Positions 45,544 to 57,219 of a stretch of 64,000 nucleotides of DNA are shown here, one piece after another. The stretch is taken from positions 2,728,001 to 2,792,000 of the forward strand of contig NZ_JACCBM010000001.1 in assembly GCF_013409865.1 (NCBI RefSeq), read 5' to 3'. The stretch comes from Herbiconiux flava. Lineage in GTDB: Bacteria > Actinomycetota > Actinomycetes > Actinomycetales > Microbacteriaceae. The position numbers and the translations under genes are program-made. A model generated the notes under the pieces. The model was not told the DNA's origin, ran no database searches, and saw only the letters and a program-made list of their open reading frames with translations. Every line of letters starts with the position of its first letter. The first letter of the stretch is position 1.

Positions 45544-46455
45544 TCAGTCGCGCAGTCGCCCCGCCGCGTCGAGCCCCACCGCGTCGAGCAGGGCCGCGAG
45601 GATGCGCTCCTCGCCGTCGAGCGCCACCAGCGGGTCGCCGTGCACGAACACCCGGATCTGGCCGACCGCCTGGTGCACGAGCATCGCGAGCCCGGGCACC
45701 GCGAGGCTGCCGGCCTCCTGCCAGATCGTCGCGAGCTCGCTCGGCCACGGGTGGTAGGCCACGTCCAGGATGCTCGAGCTGCGCGGCGCCGCGGCGTCGA
45801 CGAAGTTCACGCCCACCCCGACCCCGCCGGGCAGCGTGCTGATCGTCAGGTCGGGCTCGATCAGCCGCATCCCCGGATCGTGCAGAGCCACGACCTCGGT
45901 GCTGAGCCCGGCGGCGCGCGCCGCCTCGACGACGGAGCCGGCCTTGCCGGGGCTCCGCAGCACGATGTCGGCGTGCTCGGCGCCGAGCTGGGCGACTGCG
46001 ACGGCGGCCGAGCGGGCGGTCGCGCCGGCCCCCACGATCATCACGCGGCGCACGTCGGCCACTCCGGCGCGCTCCAGGGCCTCTCGGATGCCGTGCACGT
46101 CGGTGTTGAAGCCACCGAGCTCGCGCCGCCCGTCGTGCTCGGTGACGAGCACGGTGTTCACGGCTCCGCTGGCCTCGGCCACCGCGTCGACACTCGTCAG
46201 CAGCGGCCGGATCGTCTCCTTCAGCGGCATGGTGAGCGAGAGGCCGCGCCACTCGGCCGTGAGGCCGTCGATGAACGCCGGCAGCGCATCCGTCGTCACC
46301 TCGTGCGCGTCATAGTGCCAGGGCAGCCCCAATGCGCGATAGGCGGTGCGGTGCAGCAGCGGCGACCGCGAGTGCGCGATCGGCGAGCCGAGAACGCCGA
46401 GCCGCCGCTCACGCGGCCGGCCGTCGGCCTCGTCGCCCACGAAGGTCTCGGACAC
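45544..46455 (-). CDS. aroE: Shikimate dehydrogenase
   Basis: 303 residues. NADP-dependent reduction of 3-dehydroshikimate. Substrate motif GSPIAHSRSPLLHR, catalytic Lys in LTMPLKE, Asp in NTDVHG and a nucleotide loop IVGAGATARS. The GTG at 46455 has GGAG 10-14 nt upstream and lies 8 nt after mltG. An 82-nt gap with only weak inverted repeats separates it from aroC. Confidence 0.93.
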   Translation of the reverse strand: MSETFVGDEADGRPRERRLGVLGSPIAHSRSPLLHRTAYRALGLPWHYDAHEVTTDALPAFIDGLTAEWRGLSLTMPLKETIRPLLTSVDAVAEASGAVNTVLVTEHDGRRELGGFNTDVHGIREALERAGVADVRRVMIVGAGATARSAAVAVAQLGAEHADIVLRSPGKAGSVVEAARAAGLSTEVVALHDPGMRLIEPDLTISTLPGGVGVGVNFVDAAAPRSSSILDVAYHPWPSELATIWQEAGSLAVPGLAMLVHQAVGQIRVFVHGDPLVALDGEERILAALLDAVGLDAAGRLRD

Positions 46456-46463
46456 GGTGCCGG

Positions 46464-47924
46464 CTACTCCACGTCGGGGTGGGCGGCCCACCAGGCCTGC
46501 AGGCGCTCCACGGCGGCGGCGTGCTCGTCGGCGGTGGTCGAGAAGACCGTCTCGCCGGTGTCGAGGTCGACCGTCACGAAGAACATCCACGGGCCGTCGG
46601 CCGGGTGCAGCGCCGCGTTGATCGCGTCGTCGCCCGGGTTCGAGATCGGGCCGGCCGGGAGACCCGGGTAGTAGTAGGTGTTGTAGATGTTGTTCGGGTC
46701 TTCGCGCTCGGCCTGGGTGGTCTCGACCCGGCTGTGGCCGGCGCCGTAGGCCACCGTGGCGTCGGACTCCATGTTCCAGCCCTGGTCGAGGCGGTTGGTG
46801 AAGACGCGGGAGACCTTCGCCATGTCCTCGACGCTGCCGGCCTCCTTCTGGATCAACGCGGCCAGCGAGAGCACCCGCAGGCGGTCGTCGGGGGCGACGC
46901 CGGCGGCATCCAGCGACTGGAAGCTGCGGTTCACCATGGTGGTGATCATGTCGGTCGCGGTCTCGCCGGGCTGGAAGACGTAGGTCGCCGGGAAGAGGAA
47001 GCCCTCGATGGTCGGGGCGTTCGCCGGTACTCCGAGTGCGGCGTAGTTCGCGCCGACGGCCTGGAACTCCTCGATCGGGATGCCCGTGACGTCGGCGAGC
47101 TCCTGGTAGATGCCCTTGGCGCTGGAGCCCTCGGGGATGGTCACCGTGAAATCGACCTTCGCGTCGGGGTTCTGCAGCGCGTCGAGCGCGGACTGGGCGC
47201 TCATCTTCTCGGCCAGCCGGAAGGTGCCGGCCTGGAAGACGGGCGCCGGGTCCTGGTCGAGCAGCAGCTCGTAGAAGGCGCGGGAGCTGGCGATCACGCC
47301 CGCCTCGGCGAGGTTGTCGCCGATGGTCTCGCCGACGTCGCCGTCGTTGACGACGAACATCACCTCGCCCTCACCGGAGCCCTGGTAGTCGTCGGCGGAG
47401 GGGCTGCCGGCGATCAGGCTCTGCACCTGCTCCCCGAAGACGTTCCAGACGAAGACGCCGGCACCGGCGATCAGGCCGAGGATGACGACGAGCACGATCA
47501 TCGGGGTCACCCAGCGGCGTCGACGCCGTTCGCGCGGGGGGCGCCCGCCACCGGAGGAGCGGCGCCCGCCGCCGGAGCCGCCCTGCCCTCCGCCGGAGCC
47601 GCCGCTGCCGCCGCCCGTGCGGCCGGAGCCGCCGGACCCGGAGCCCGGGCCGCCGGGGTGGGCGTCGTCGCCGCCGAGCCCGAAGTGCTCGATGCCCACG
47701 TGCTCGACGTCGTCGTCGGCGGTGCGGGTCGAGGAGCGGTTCATCGACGCGCGGGTCGCGGGTGCCGGCTCCGCCGGGGCTGCGGCGCCGGGGCTCGCGG
47801 ACGTCGGTGTCGCGGCCTGTCGGGCGGCCCGCCGGGGCGATTCCGCGGGGCTCGGCGGCGTCGCCGGCTCCTGTCGGAAGAACTCGGCGAACGGGTGGTC
47901 CTGTGCGGGCTGTCGGTCAGTCAC
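46464..47924 (-). CDS. mltG: Endolytic murein transglycosylase MltG
   Basis: 486 residues. Cleaves nascent glycan strands at the outer face of the membrane. A long disordered cytoplasmic tail (1-138; Pro/Ala then Gly/Ser repeats and a basic RERRRRRW) precedes one transmembrane helix (139-160), a LysM-like region and the YceG domain with the catalytic Glu in AALIQKEAG. The GTG start at 47924 has AAGGAAAAGG upstream and overlaps ruvX by 8 nt. Confidence 0.95.
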   Translation of the reverse strand: MTDRQPAQDHPFAEFFRQEPATPPSPAESPRRAARQAATPTSASPGAAAPAEPAPATRASMNRSSTRTADDDVEHVGIEHFGLGGDDAHPGGPGSGSGGSGRTGGGSGGSGGGQGGSGGGRRSSGGGRPPRERRRRRWVTPMIVLVVILGLIAGAGVFVWNVFGEQVQSLIAGSPSADDYQGSGEGEVMFVVNDGDVGETIGDNLAEAGVIASSRAFYELLLDQDPAPVFQAGTFRLAEKMSAQSALDALQNPDAKVDFTVTIPEGSSAKGIYQELADVTGIPIEEFQAVGANYAALGVPANAPTIEGFLFPATYVFQPGETATDMITTMVNRSFQSLDAAGVAPDDRLRVLSLAALIQKEAGSVEDMAKVSRVFTNRLDQGWNMESDATVAYGAGHSRVETTQAEREDPNNIYNTYYYPGLPAGPISNPGDDAINAALHPADGPWMFFVTVDLDTGETVFSTTADEHAAAVERLQAWWAAHPDVE

Positions 47925-48417
47925 TGCCTTTTCCTTGACTCGGGTCGAGGAGGATGCCGGGGGGTCTGTCGGTGGCAAGCTCGCTGTCGAGGGCATGTTG
48001 AAGGAGTATAACCGCGGCGACCTGATCGATCACGGGGCGGGAGCTCTTGGTGTTCCGGCCGTTCCGGTGCAGGGCGGCCTGGGCCGAGACGGTGCTGAGC
48101 CGCTCGTCGATCATCCGCACCGGGCGGCCCGATGCCGCGCCGAGACGGGCGGCGAAGTCCCGCGCATCCTGGGTGGAGGCGGTCTCGGCACCGCTCATCG
48201 ACAGCGGCAGACCGACCACGAACTCGAGGGCCTCGAGCTCGTCCGCGATGTCCAGAATGCGAACGACGTCGGCGCTCGGCCCGGTCTCGGGCACCTCGCC
48301 GGGAGCCGTGCGGGGCACGGTCTCGACCGGGGTGGCGAGCATGCCGTGCAGGTCGGTGCGGGCGACACCGATGCGGGCCCTGCCCACGTCGACGCCGACC
48401 CGCACCCCGCTGCGCAT
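47917..48417 (-). CDS. ruvX: Holliday junction resolvase-like RuvX (YqgF)
   Basis: 166 residues. RNase H-like fold with GVDVGRARIGVA, FVVGLPLSMSG, DERLSTVSA and the final Asp in IDQVAAVILLQ. In E. coli it acts in 16S rRNA 5' processing. The ATG at 48417 is used here; a TTG two codons upstream, overlapping the alaS stop (TTGA), is the alternative. Confidence 0.95.
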   Translation of the reverse strand: MRSGVRVGVDVGRARIGVARTDLHGMLATPVETVPRTAPGEVPETGPSADVVRILDIADELEALEFVVGLPLSMSGAETASTQDARDFAARLGAASGRPVRMIDERLSTVSAQAALHRNGRNTKSSRPVIDQVAAVILLQHALDSELATDRPPGILLDPSQGKGSD

Positions 48418-48419
48418 GC

Positions 48420-51107
<2,688 letters not shown>

Positions 51108-51159
51108 GGGTGAAGTGGTGTTCCCGGTTCGGATCGGCGCGGAGTTCGGATCGGCAGGC

Positions 51160-51190
51160 GGGCACCGGCGAGCTGCCGGACCCCGTGCCC
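51160..51190 (-). terminator. Hairpin just after the small membrane gene
   Basis: GGGCA/TGCCC encloses CCGGC-GAGCT-GCCGG with a bulge on one side. It lies 2 nt after the stop at 51193, between the small gene and alaS. Confidence 0.45.
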
Positions 51191-51192
51191 GG

Positions 51193-51402
51193 CTACTTGG
51201 AGAGCGCGTCCCCGGCGCCGGAGATGGCGTCGCGGAGCTCGGCCTCGCGCTCGCGGTAGCCGTCGACGAGTGAGTCGCTGAACTCCTTGGTCTTGCGGTC
51301 GAGCTCGGAGAAGAACTCCTTGCCGCTCTTGGTCTGGTTCACCTGGTGGGCGACGGCGAAACCCACGCCGATGCCGATGACGAGCCACAGGATCTTCTTC
51401 AT
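51193..51402 (-). CDS. Small membrane protein with coiled tail
   Basis: 69 residues. MKKILWLVIGIGVGFAVAHQV is a single N-terminal transmembrane helix; the rest is a charged amphipathic helix (KEFFSELDRKTKEFSDSLV). It resembles YtxH-like or cell-division-associated small proteins in shape only. The ATG at 51402 has GAGGAG upstream. It lies between alaS and the repeat protein; the DUF948 gene beyond may be a functional neighbour. Function unknown. Confidence 0.75.
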   Translation of the reverse strand: MKKILWLVIGIGVGFAVAHQVNQTKSGKEFFSELDRKTKEFSDSLVDGYREREAELRDAISGAGDALSK

Positions 51403-51465
51403 TGCGTTCTCCTCGTTCGTTCCGGGCGCACGACGGCGACCGTTCAAGCCTTCGTCAAGCTTAGC

Positions 51466-51480
51466 CCGCCGGTCCGGCGG
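51466..51480 (-). terminator. Hairpin after the repeat-protein gene
   Basis: CCGCCG (51466-51471) pairs with CGGCGG (51475-51480) over a 3-nt loop, 20 nt after the stop at 51500. Confidence 0.5.
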
Positions 51481-51499
51481 CGGTCGCGAAGGCCGCCGA

Positions 51500-54268
51500 T
51501 CAGCCTGCTGCGCGGATGGCGACGGGCGATGACGTCTGGGTCACGATGGCGTAGCCCTGCTTCGTGCCGGTGACGGCGACGGAGATGCTGTGCCCGGTGT
51601 CGGCGGTGCTCAGCAGGTACACCGACTTCACCTTGCCGGTCAGCGGCACGCCGTCGCGAAGCCACTGGTAGCTCAGTGCGACGGGTGCGGGGGCCCAGGC
51701 ACCCGGCTGCGCCGTCAGCGTCGTGCCGACGGACGGCACCCCGCTGATGATCGGGGTCGGCGTCGCGCTGAGCTTGGCCAGCACCGCGGCGGTCACGGAG
51801 CTGGTTCGGGTCGTCGTCGTGTACCCGGTCAGGGTGCCCGTCACGGCGACCGAGACCGTGGCTCCCGCGTCGGCCTTGACCAGGCGGTAGGAGGATGCCG
51901 TCGCTCCCGGGATCGGGGTCCCGGAGCACAGCCACTGGTAGCCGAACGCCGGGGCGGGCGACCAGCCCGTGGTGACCGCCTTCAGGATGCTGCCGACGGC
52001 CGCGGTGCCCGTGATCGTCGGGACGGGGCTGGTCGTGAAGGGCTTGGGCCGGAGGGTCATCGACGTCGAGACATCGGGTACGACGCCCCCGCCGGTCACC
52101 GTGACCGGGGTACCGGTGTCGACGCTCGCCGCGCCCGACCAGAAGGTGTCGACATAGCGTCCCTTCGTACTGGGCTCGGTCCAGTGGTGGTCGCTGAAGC
52201 CGATCTTCACCTGACCCGGCGGGAGACCGAGCAGGGTGTACCGGCCGTCGGCGTCGGTGGTGGTGCTCGACGCGGCCGCGGTGCCGGTCGAGTCGAACAG
52301 CCAGCCGGTGACCCAGATGCCCTTGATCGGGGCGCCGGCCGCATCCGTCACCCGCCCGGCGACGGTGCCTGAGGTCTTCAGCAGCGCGTTGCGCCCGGTC
52401 AGCGCGCCACCGGCGGGCAGTGCCGAGGGGTTCGCATTGCTGAGCATCGACTTGCCGCTCCACCACTGCAGTGCGTGGTCGTCGAGGGTGCTGAACGAGA
52501 TGCGGTAGGTGCCCGCTGGGAGGGAGCGCACGGTGTAGGCGCCCTTGCCCGAGGTGTAGGTGTAACCGGCATACGCTCCATCGGCGTCGTAGACGTTCAC
52601 GTTGGCCTGGGGCAGGGGCACGAGCGTCTGTGCATCCTTCACGATGCCTGAGATCGAGCCACCCTTCGTCAGGGATGCGTTCACGCCGGTCACGACCTGG
52701 GAGGTGGCGACCGTGGTGGTCGTCGCGGCTGAGCGGAGGCCGGCACCACCGCTCCACTGGTAGGCGTAGGCGGCGCTGTCGGCGACGGAGCTCGGGGCGA
52801 ACTTGAACGAGTAGCTTCCGGCCGGGAGACCGGTGATCGTGTATGCGCCGCCGGCGTCGGTGTAGCCGCTCTTCGAGCTGAAGCCGGAGGCGTCGACGGC
52901 CGAGACCGTCACCATCGACAGCGGGGCGCCGGTGGTCGCGGATGTCACCGTGCCGCTCACGGTCGCGCCGCGGGTGAGGGTGATGTCCCGCTTCGTCACA
53001 GCCTGGCCGGCGGTGACCGCGATCGGCGTCGCGGTCTCGCGGGTCGGCTTCCCCTTCCACCACTGCGGGGTGTAGTCCGCAGACGGGGACAGGTTGACGC
53101 CGAGGAGATAGCTGCCCGAACGGAGCCCGCCGATGACGTAGGAACCCGCGGCGTTCGTGTTGGCCCAGCCGACGATGCTGCCGTCGGGGTTCACGACCTG
53201 CACGCTGACGTACTGCAGCGGGACACCTCCGGTGCCCTTGATCGTGCCGCTGATGCTGCCGCCCGGTGCCAGGGCGGCGTCACGGCCGACGGTGGTCTTG
53301 CCGCTCGAGACGGTGAAGAACGTGGCCTCGCTCTGGGATGCCCGGTCGTTCCACCACTCGTCGATGTACGCGGACTCGGCCGACGCGTCGAAGGAGAGAG
53401 TCGTCGCACCCGGGGCGACACCGGTGATCCGGTACGCCCCGGCGGCGTCGGTGACGGCGGTCTGCCCGAAGGTGTAGCTGCCGCTTTTCGGTCGGGCTTG
53501 CACGCTGACGCCCGCCAGGGGCCGGCCCGTGGATGCGTCGGTCACCGTGCCGCTCACGGCACCCGTGCGCACGAGGCCGGCGTCGATGCCGGTCACGTCC
53601 GAGCCGTCCACCCGGAGGAGCGTCGCCGAGAGGAAGTCGGTCGTGTCGTTCCAGTACTCGTTGACGTAGGAGGGCTGGTTCTGGAAGGAGAGGACGTAGT
53701 CCCCGGTCGGCACCGAGTCGATGCGGTAGGCACCCTGCGCATCGGTGTAGGTGTATCCCCAGAACCCCGTTCCGTTGCGCTGCGAAGCGGAGACGAAGGT
53801 GTTCGGGATCACTGCGCCGGTGCCCGCGTTGCGGACGACACCGGAGATGCTGCCCAGCGCTGCGGCGCGCTGGGCCGGGGGCTCCGTCGCTGCCGGCGTC
53901 GGCGTCGGCGCGGGTGTCTTCGAAGGCGCTGGTGTCTTCGTAGGCGTGGGCTGAGGTGTCGGCGCAGCAGTCGGTGTCGGCGCAGACGTCGGCGTCGGCG
54001 CAGACGTCGGCGTCGGCGCCGCGGTCGGCGTCGCCGTGGGTGCCGGGGTGGTTGCCGGTGCCGTCGACGGCACCGGCGTCGGAGACGGAGACGGAGTGGA
54101 GGTGGCCACCGGTGCCGGAGCGGCCGTCGACGTGGGCGTGGGAGTCGGTGTGGGAGTCGACGCCACCGCCGCTCCTGCGCCGCCGAGCATCCCGCCCAGC
54201 AACGCTGTGATCAGCAGGGTTCCCGCGATGGTTCGGCGGATTCGCGCGGCGCGCAGGTGCAGAGGCAC
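51500..54268 (-). CDS. Large secreted protein with six carboxypeptidase-regulatory-like repeats
   Basis: 922 residues. A signal peptide (to about 37) is followed by a Thr/Pro/Ser/Ala-rich stalk (38-135), probably extended and glycosylated. Six prealbumin/CarboxypepD-reg-like beta domains follow, each about 85-100 residues, opening with GSISGVV, GAVSGTV, GSISGTI, GATVSGTV, GSISGIV or GTVAGRV and containing TDAxGAY or similar and an aromatic motif (EYWND, EWWND, QWWKG, QWSGG, QWWSG, TFWSG). Two Ig-like domains with GYQWLC and SYQWLR end the protein. No sorting signal or C-terminal helix is seen, so it is released or held non-covalently. GTG start with GGGGAGA. It appears inserted between the DUF948 gene and the small membrane gene. 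Confidence 0.85.
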   Translation of the reverse strand: MPLHLRAARIRRTIAGTLLITALLGGMLGGAGAAVASTPTPTPTPTSTAAPAPVATSTPSPSPTPVPSTAPATTPAPTATPTAAPTPTSAPTPTSAPTPTAAPTPQPTPTKTPAPSKTPAPTPTPAATEPPAQRAAALGSISGVVRNAGTGAVIPNTFVSASQRNGTGFWGYTYTDAQGAYRIDSVPTGDYVLSFQNQPSYVNEYWNDTTDFLSATLLRVDGSDVTGIDAGLVRTGAVSGTVTDASTGRPLAGVSVQARPKSGSYTFGQTAVTDAAGAYRITGVAPGATTLSFDASAESAYIDEWWNDRASQSEATFFTVSSGKTTVGRDAALAPGGSISGTIKGTGGVPLQYVSVQVVNPDGSIVGWANTNAAGSYVIGGLRSGSYLLGVNLSPSADYTPQWWKGKPTRETATPIAVTAGQAVTKRDITLTRGATVSGTVTSATTGAPLSMVTVSAVDASGFSSKSGYTDAGGAYTITGLPAGSYSFKFAPSSVADSAAYAYQWSGGAGLRSAATTTTVATSQVVTGVNASLTKGGSISGIVKDAQTLVPLPQANVNVYDADGAYAGYTYTSGKGAYTVRSLPAGTYRISFSTLDDHALQWWSGKSMLSNANPSALPAGGALTGRNALLKTSGTVAGRVTDAAGAPIKGIWVTGWLFDSTGTAAASSTTTDADGRYTLLGLPPGQVKIGFSDHHWTEPSTKGRYVDTFWSGAASVDTGTPVTVTGGGVVPDVSTSMTLRPKPFTTSPVPTITGTAAVGSILKAVTTGWSPAPAFGYQWLCSGTPIPGATASSYRLVKADAGATVSVAVTGTLTGYTTTTRTSSVTAAVLAKLSATPTPIISGVPSVGTTLTAQPGAWAPAPVALSYQWLRDGVPLTGKVKSVYLLSTADTGHSISVAVTGTKQGYAIVTQTSSPVAIRAAG
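53953..54024 (-). repeat. 18-bp tandem repeats in the Thr/Pro stalk
   Basis: Four consecutive 18-bp units encode repeats of a hexapeptide of the type PTSAPT. The surrounding stalk (to about 54160) is made of shorter TP-type repeats. Unit number could vary among strains. Confidence 0.8.
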
Positions 54269-54393
54269 GTGGTCTCCCCGGGTCGACGAGCGGTGCTGCC
54301 CGAGCAGAGCCGGCGTCCCCCGCCTGCCCCGTCGAGAAAACTATCGGCGCGCTCCCCCGACCACAACTCCCCCGTGCGGGGTGCAGACGCGGG

Positions 54394-54825
54394 CTAGCGC
54401 TTCTTCTTGGAGCCGGACGTCGACGAGCGCTTCTTCGACGGCTTCTTGTCGGAGACGACGTCGTCGGCCTCCTTCGCGGCCCGGAGGCTCGTGAGGCCGG
54501 CGCGCACCGCGGCGCTGAAGCCGGCGAGGCGGATCAGGGGCCCGCCCACCGATGCCGCGAACAGCGCGACGAGCGACGTGACGTTGCCCGTCACCTCCTC
54601 GACGTTCCGGGTGATGACGTCGACCCGGGCGAGCTGCTTGTTCGCCTCCTGCACGGTCACCGTCGACTCGGCGAGGATCGGCGTGATGCCGTCGCTGACG
54701 TCTTTGATGGAGTCGCGGGTCTGATCGAACACGCCGCCGAGCTTCAGCAGGGGCACGGCGATCAGGCCGACCAGCACGGCGAACACTCCGGCGGCGATCA
54801 GGCCTGCGATATCTCCACCGGTCAC
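54394..54825 (-). CDS. DUF948 membrane protein
   Basis: 143 residues. N-terminal transmembrane helix (about 5-27), then a long amphipathic region (DQTRDSIKDVSDGITPILAE) typical of DUF948/methyl-accepting-like small proteins, and a Lys/Ser-rich C-terminus (KKPSKKRSSTSGSKKKR). Function unknown. I use the GTG at 54825, preceded by GAAGGAG; an upstream in-frame start lacks a binding site. It lies between rpsD and alaS. Confidence 0.82.
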   Translation of the reverse strand: MTGGDIAGLIAAGVFAVLVGLIAVPLLKLGGVFDQTRDSIKDVSDGITPILAESTVTVQEANKQLARVDVITRNVEEVTGNVTSLVALFAASVGGPLIRLAGFSAAVRAGLTSLRAAKEADDVVSDKKPSKKRSSTSGSKKKR

Positions 54826-54869
54826 GGTGACTCCTTCAGGAAAGCGACCCGGGCGGGGCCGGATACGAC

Positions 54870-54902
54870 GAGAGCGGGCCACCCTGTGGGCGACCCGCTC
54901 TC
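54870..54902 (-). terminator. Hairpin downstream of rpsD
   Basis: GAGAGCGGG pairs with CCCGCTCTC, with a further CCAC/GTGG inside. It starts 22 nt after the rpsD stop. No U-tract. Confidence 0.7.
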
Positions 54903-54924
54903 TAGTATGTCGTGACTCGTGCTG

Positions 54925-55554
54925 CTAGCGGCCCGAGTAGTACTCGACCACGAGCTGGACCTCGCAGGTCACGGGGACCTGCGCGCGCTTCGGGCGGGCG
55001 ACGAGGCGCGCCTGGAGCTTGTCGAGCTCGACCTCGAGGTAGGCCGGGGTCTTCGGGAGCAGGTCGATGTGACCACCGGCGGCGGCGACCTGGAAGGGCT
55101 CGGTGCCCTCGGAGCGCTGCTTGACGTGGATCATCTGGCCCGGCTTCACGCGGAAGGAGGGGCGGTCGACGAGCTGGCCGTCGACGAGGATGTGACGGTG
55201 CACGACCATCTGACGGGCCTGCGCGGTGGTGCGGGCGAAGCCGGCACGCAGCACGAGGGCGTCGAGGCGCATCTCGAGGAGCTCGACCAGGTTCTCACCG
55301 GTCAGGCCCTTCGCGCGGCGGGCCTCTTCGAAGGCGATGGTCAGCTGCTTCTCGCGGATGCCGTACTGGGCGCGCAGACGCTGCTTCTCGCGCAGACGGA
55401 CGGCGTAGTCGCTGTCCTGCTTGCGCTTGGTGCGGCCGTGCTCACCGGGAGCGTAGGGGCGCTTCTCGAGGTACTTGGCCGCCTTCGGGGTGAGGGGGAT
55501 GCCGAGTGCCCGCGAGAGGCGGGTCTTGCTGCGCGTACGCGACTTGGTAGCCAC
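54925..55554 (-). CDS. rpsD: 30S ribosomal protein S4
   Basis: 209 residues. Primary 16S-binding protein. The S4 RNA-binding domain is at about 96-160 (MRLDALVLRAGFARTTAQAR). The N-terminal zinc cysteines found in some S4 proteins are absent (zinc-free type). GTG start with GAAAGGAC. It is monocistronic in appearance, outside the large ribosomal operons, with a relatively AT-rich 195-nt leader. Confidence 0.98.
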   Translation of the reverse strand: MATKSRTRSKTRLSRALGIPLTPKAAKYLEKRPYAPGEHGRTKRKQDSDYAVRLREKQRLRAQYGIREKQLTIAFEEARRAKGLTGENLVELLEMRLDALVLRAGFARTTAQARQMVVHRHILVDGQLVDRPSFRVKPGQMIHVKQRSEGTEPFQVAAAGGHIDLLPKTPAYLEVELDKLQARLVARPKRAQVPVTCEVQLVVEYYSGR

Positions 55555-55749
55555 TTACGTCCTTTCGTAGAGATTCTTACAAGATGAATTGCGCACCGAT
55601 GCACGCGAGTGAATCCACAGGATTCCAAGTAAGAGGGTGTGTGCCGGGCGGTTCGGCTAAAGAACGCGGCCCCGTTATCGAACATCGATCGGCAGCCGCT
55701 CCGAAATGACGCTGATTAGGCGTCTACGAGAATAGCACAGCGGATGCCG
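55555..55749 (-). other. Intergenic leader of rpsD
   Basis: This 195-nt gap between rarA and rpsD is less GC-rich than its surroundings. It holds a small hairpin (GAATCC/GGATTC, 55611-55625) and several TA-containing hexamers on the minus strand but no single clear promoter. It may hold an S4 autoregulatory leader; I do not recognise one. Confidence 0.35.
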
Positions 55750-57159
55750 TCAGCCCTGCGTTCCCCGCGTGATGTCGCGGAGTTTCGCGAGCCGCGCCGA
55801 GACCTCCCGCTCGTGGCCGTGATCGGTGGGGTCGTAGTAGACCTTGCCGGTCAGCTCGTCGGGCAGGTACTGCTGCTTCACGACCCCCACGTCGCTGTCG
55901 TGCGGGTACTTGTAGCCCTTGCCGTGGCCGAGGCGCTTGGCGCCCGCGTAGTGCGCGTCGCGCAGGTGCTTGGGCACCCGCCCGAAGTTGCCGGCCTTGA
56001 CGTCGGCGATCGCGGCGTTGATGCCCATGTAGGCCGCGTTCGACTTCGGCGCGGTGGCGAGGTACACCACGGCCTCGGCGAGCGGCAGCCGCCCCTCGGG
56101 CATGCCGATCATCTGCACGGCCTCGGCCGCGGCCACCGCGATGGGCAGGGCTTGCGGGTCGGCGATGCCGATGTCCTCCGCGGCGAGGATGATCACCCGA
56201 CGCGCGATGAACCGCGGGTCCTCCCCCGCCTCGAACATGCGAGCCAGGTAATGCAGCGAGGCGTCGACGTCGCTGCCGCGCACTGACTTGATGAACGCGC
56301 TGATCACGTCGTAGTGCTCGTCGCCGTTGCGGTCGTAGCGCAGCAGCGCCCGGTCGACCGACTGCTCGAGCACCTCGGGGGTGATGACGGGCAGCGGATG
56401 CTCGTCGCCCTCGCGATCGTCGTCGTCCTCGTCGTCGCCCTCGTCTCCGTCGTGGCCCGCGGCTCCCGCCCCCTCCGCGGCCGCCAGCGCCGTGCCGGCC
56501 GACGCCTCGAGCGCGGTGAGGGCACGGCGGGCGTCACCCGAGGCCATGCGGATGATGGCGGCCCGCGCCTCGGGGTCGAGCTCGACCGTGCCGGCGAGCC
56601 CCCGCGCATCCGTCACCGCACGATCGATGAGCACACCGAGGTCGTCGTCGGTGAGCTGCTCGAGGGTGAGCAGGAGCGAGCGCGACAGCAGCGGGGAGAT
56701 GACGGAGAAGGAGGGGTTCTCGGTGGTCGCGGCGACCAGGATGACCCAGCCGTTCTCGACACCGGGCAGCAGCGCGTCTTGCTGGGCCTTGGTGAAGCGG
56801 TGGATCTCGTCGAGGAAGAGCACGGTCGAGAGGCCGTAGAGATCGCGGTTGCGGAACGCGTCCTCCATCACCTGCCGGACGTCTTTCACACCGGCGGTGA
56901 CGGCCGAGAGCTCGACGAACTTGCGGCCCGAGGAGTGCGCGATCGCCTGCGCGAGCGTGGTCTTGCCGGTGCCGGGAGGACCCCAGAGGATGACCGACAC
57001 GGAACCCGCGGCCCCGGTGCGGTCGGTCGCGAGGTTGACGAGGGGGGAACCCGGCCGGAGGAGGTGGCGCTGACCGGCCACTTCGTCGAGGCTTCTCGGG
57101 CGCATTCGCACCGCAAGAGGGACCGCCCCGGAGTGGAGTCCCGGTTGCTGAAGAGCCAT
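55750..57159 (-). CDS. rarA: Replication-associated recombination protein A (RarA/MgsA AAA+ ATPase)
   Basis: 469 residues. Clamp-loader-like ATPase acting at stalled forks. Walker [10 protein letters not shown], Walker [11 protein letters not shown], sensor [10 protein letters not shown] and the C-terminal tetramerisation domain ending in KGYKYPHD are present. An acidic insert ([17 protein letters not shown]) lies between the lid and the C-terminal domain. The ATG lacks a Shine-Dalgarno; TACCCT ends 6 nt upstream, suggesting a leaderless mRNA. Divergent from the cyclophilin gene. Confidence 0.96.
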   Translation of the reverse strand: MALQQPGLHSGAVPLAVRMRPRSLDEVAGQRHLLRPGSPLVNLATDRTGAAGSVSVILWGPPGTGKTTLAQAIAHSSGRKFVELSAVTAGVKDVRQVMEDAFRNRDLYGLSTVLFLDEIHRFTKAQQDALLPGVENGWVILVAATTENPSFSVISPLLSRSLLLTLEQLTDDDLGVLIDRAVTDARGLAGTVELDPEARAAIIRMASGDARRALTALEASAGTALAAAEGAGAAGHDGDEGDDEDDDDREGDEHPLPVITPEVLEQSVDRALLRYDRNGDEHYDVISAFIKSVRGSDVDASLHYLARMFEAGEDPRFIARRVIILAAEDIGIADPQALPIAVAAAEAVQMIGMPEGRLPLAEAVVYLATAPKSNAAYMGINAAIADVKAGNFGRVPKHLRDAHYAGAKRLGHGKGYKYPHDSDVGVVKQQYLPDELTGKVYYDPTDHGHEREVSARLAKLRDITRGTQG

Positions 57160-57164
57160 GCGTC

Positions 57165-57175
57165 TAGGGTACTGT
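57165..57175. promoter_or_regulatory. Face-to-face -10 elements of rarA and the cyclophilin gene
   Basis: On minus, TACCCT (57171-57166) lies 6 nt before the rarA ATG. On plus, TAGGGT (57165-57170) and TACTGT (57170-57175) are candidate -10 boxes for the cyclophilin gene. The two directions share bases. Confidence 0.4.
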
Positions 57176-57219
57176 GATGGGCCGACAGCGCCCGGCGGAA
57201 CGACGACACTGGAGGACCT

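Noticed and set aside
51127..51155. 12-bp direct repeat (GTTCGGATCGGC) upstream of alaS as an operator
   Set aside because: Only two copies, 17 bp apart, no promoter element fits around it; left as a likely chance or slippage repeat.
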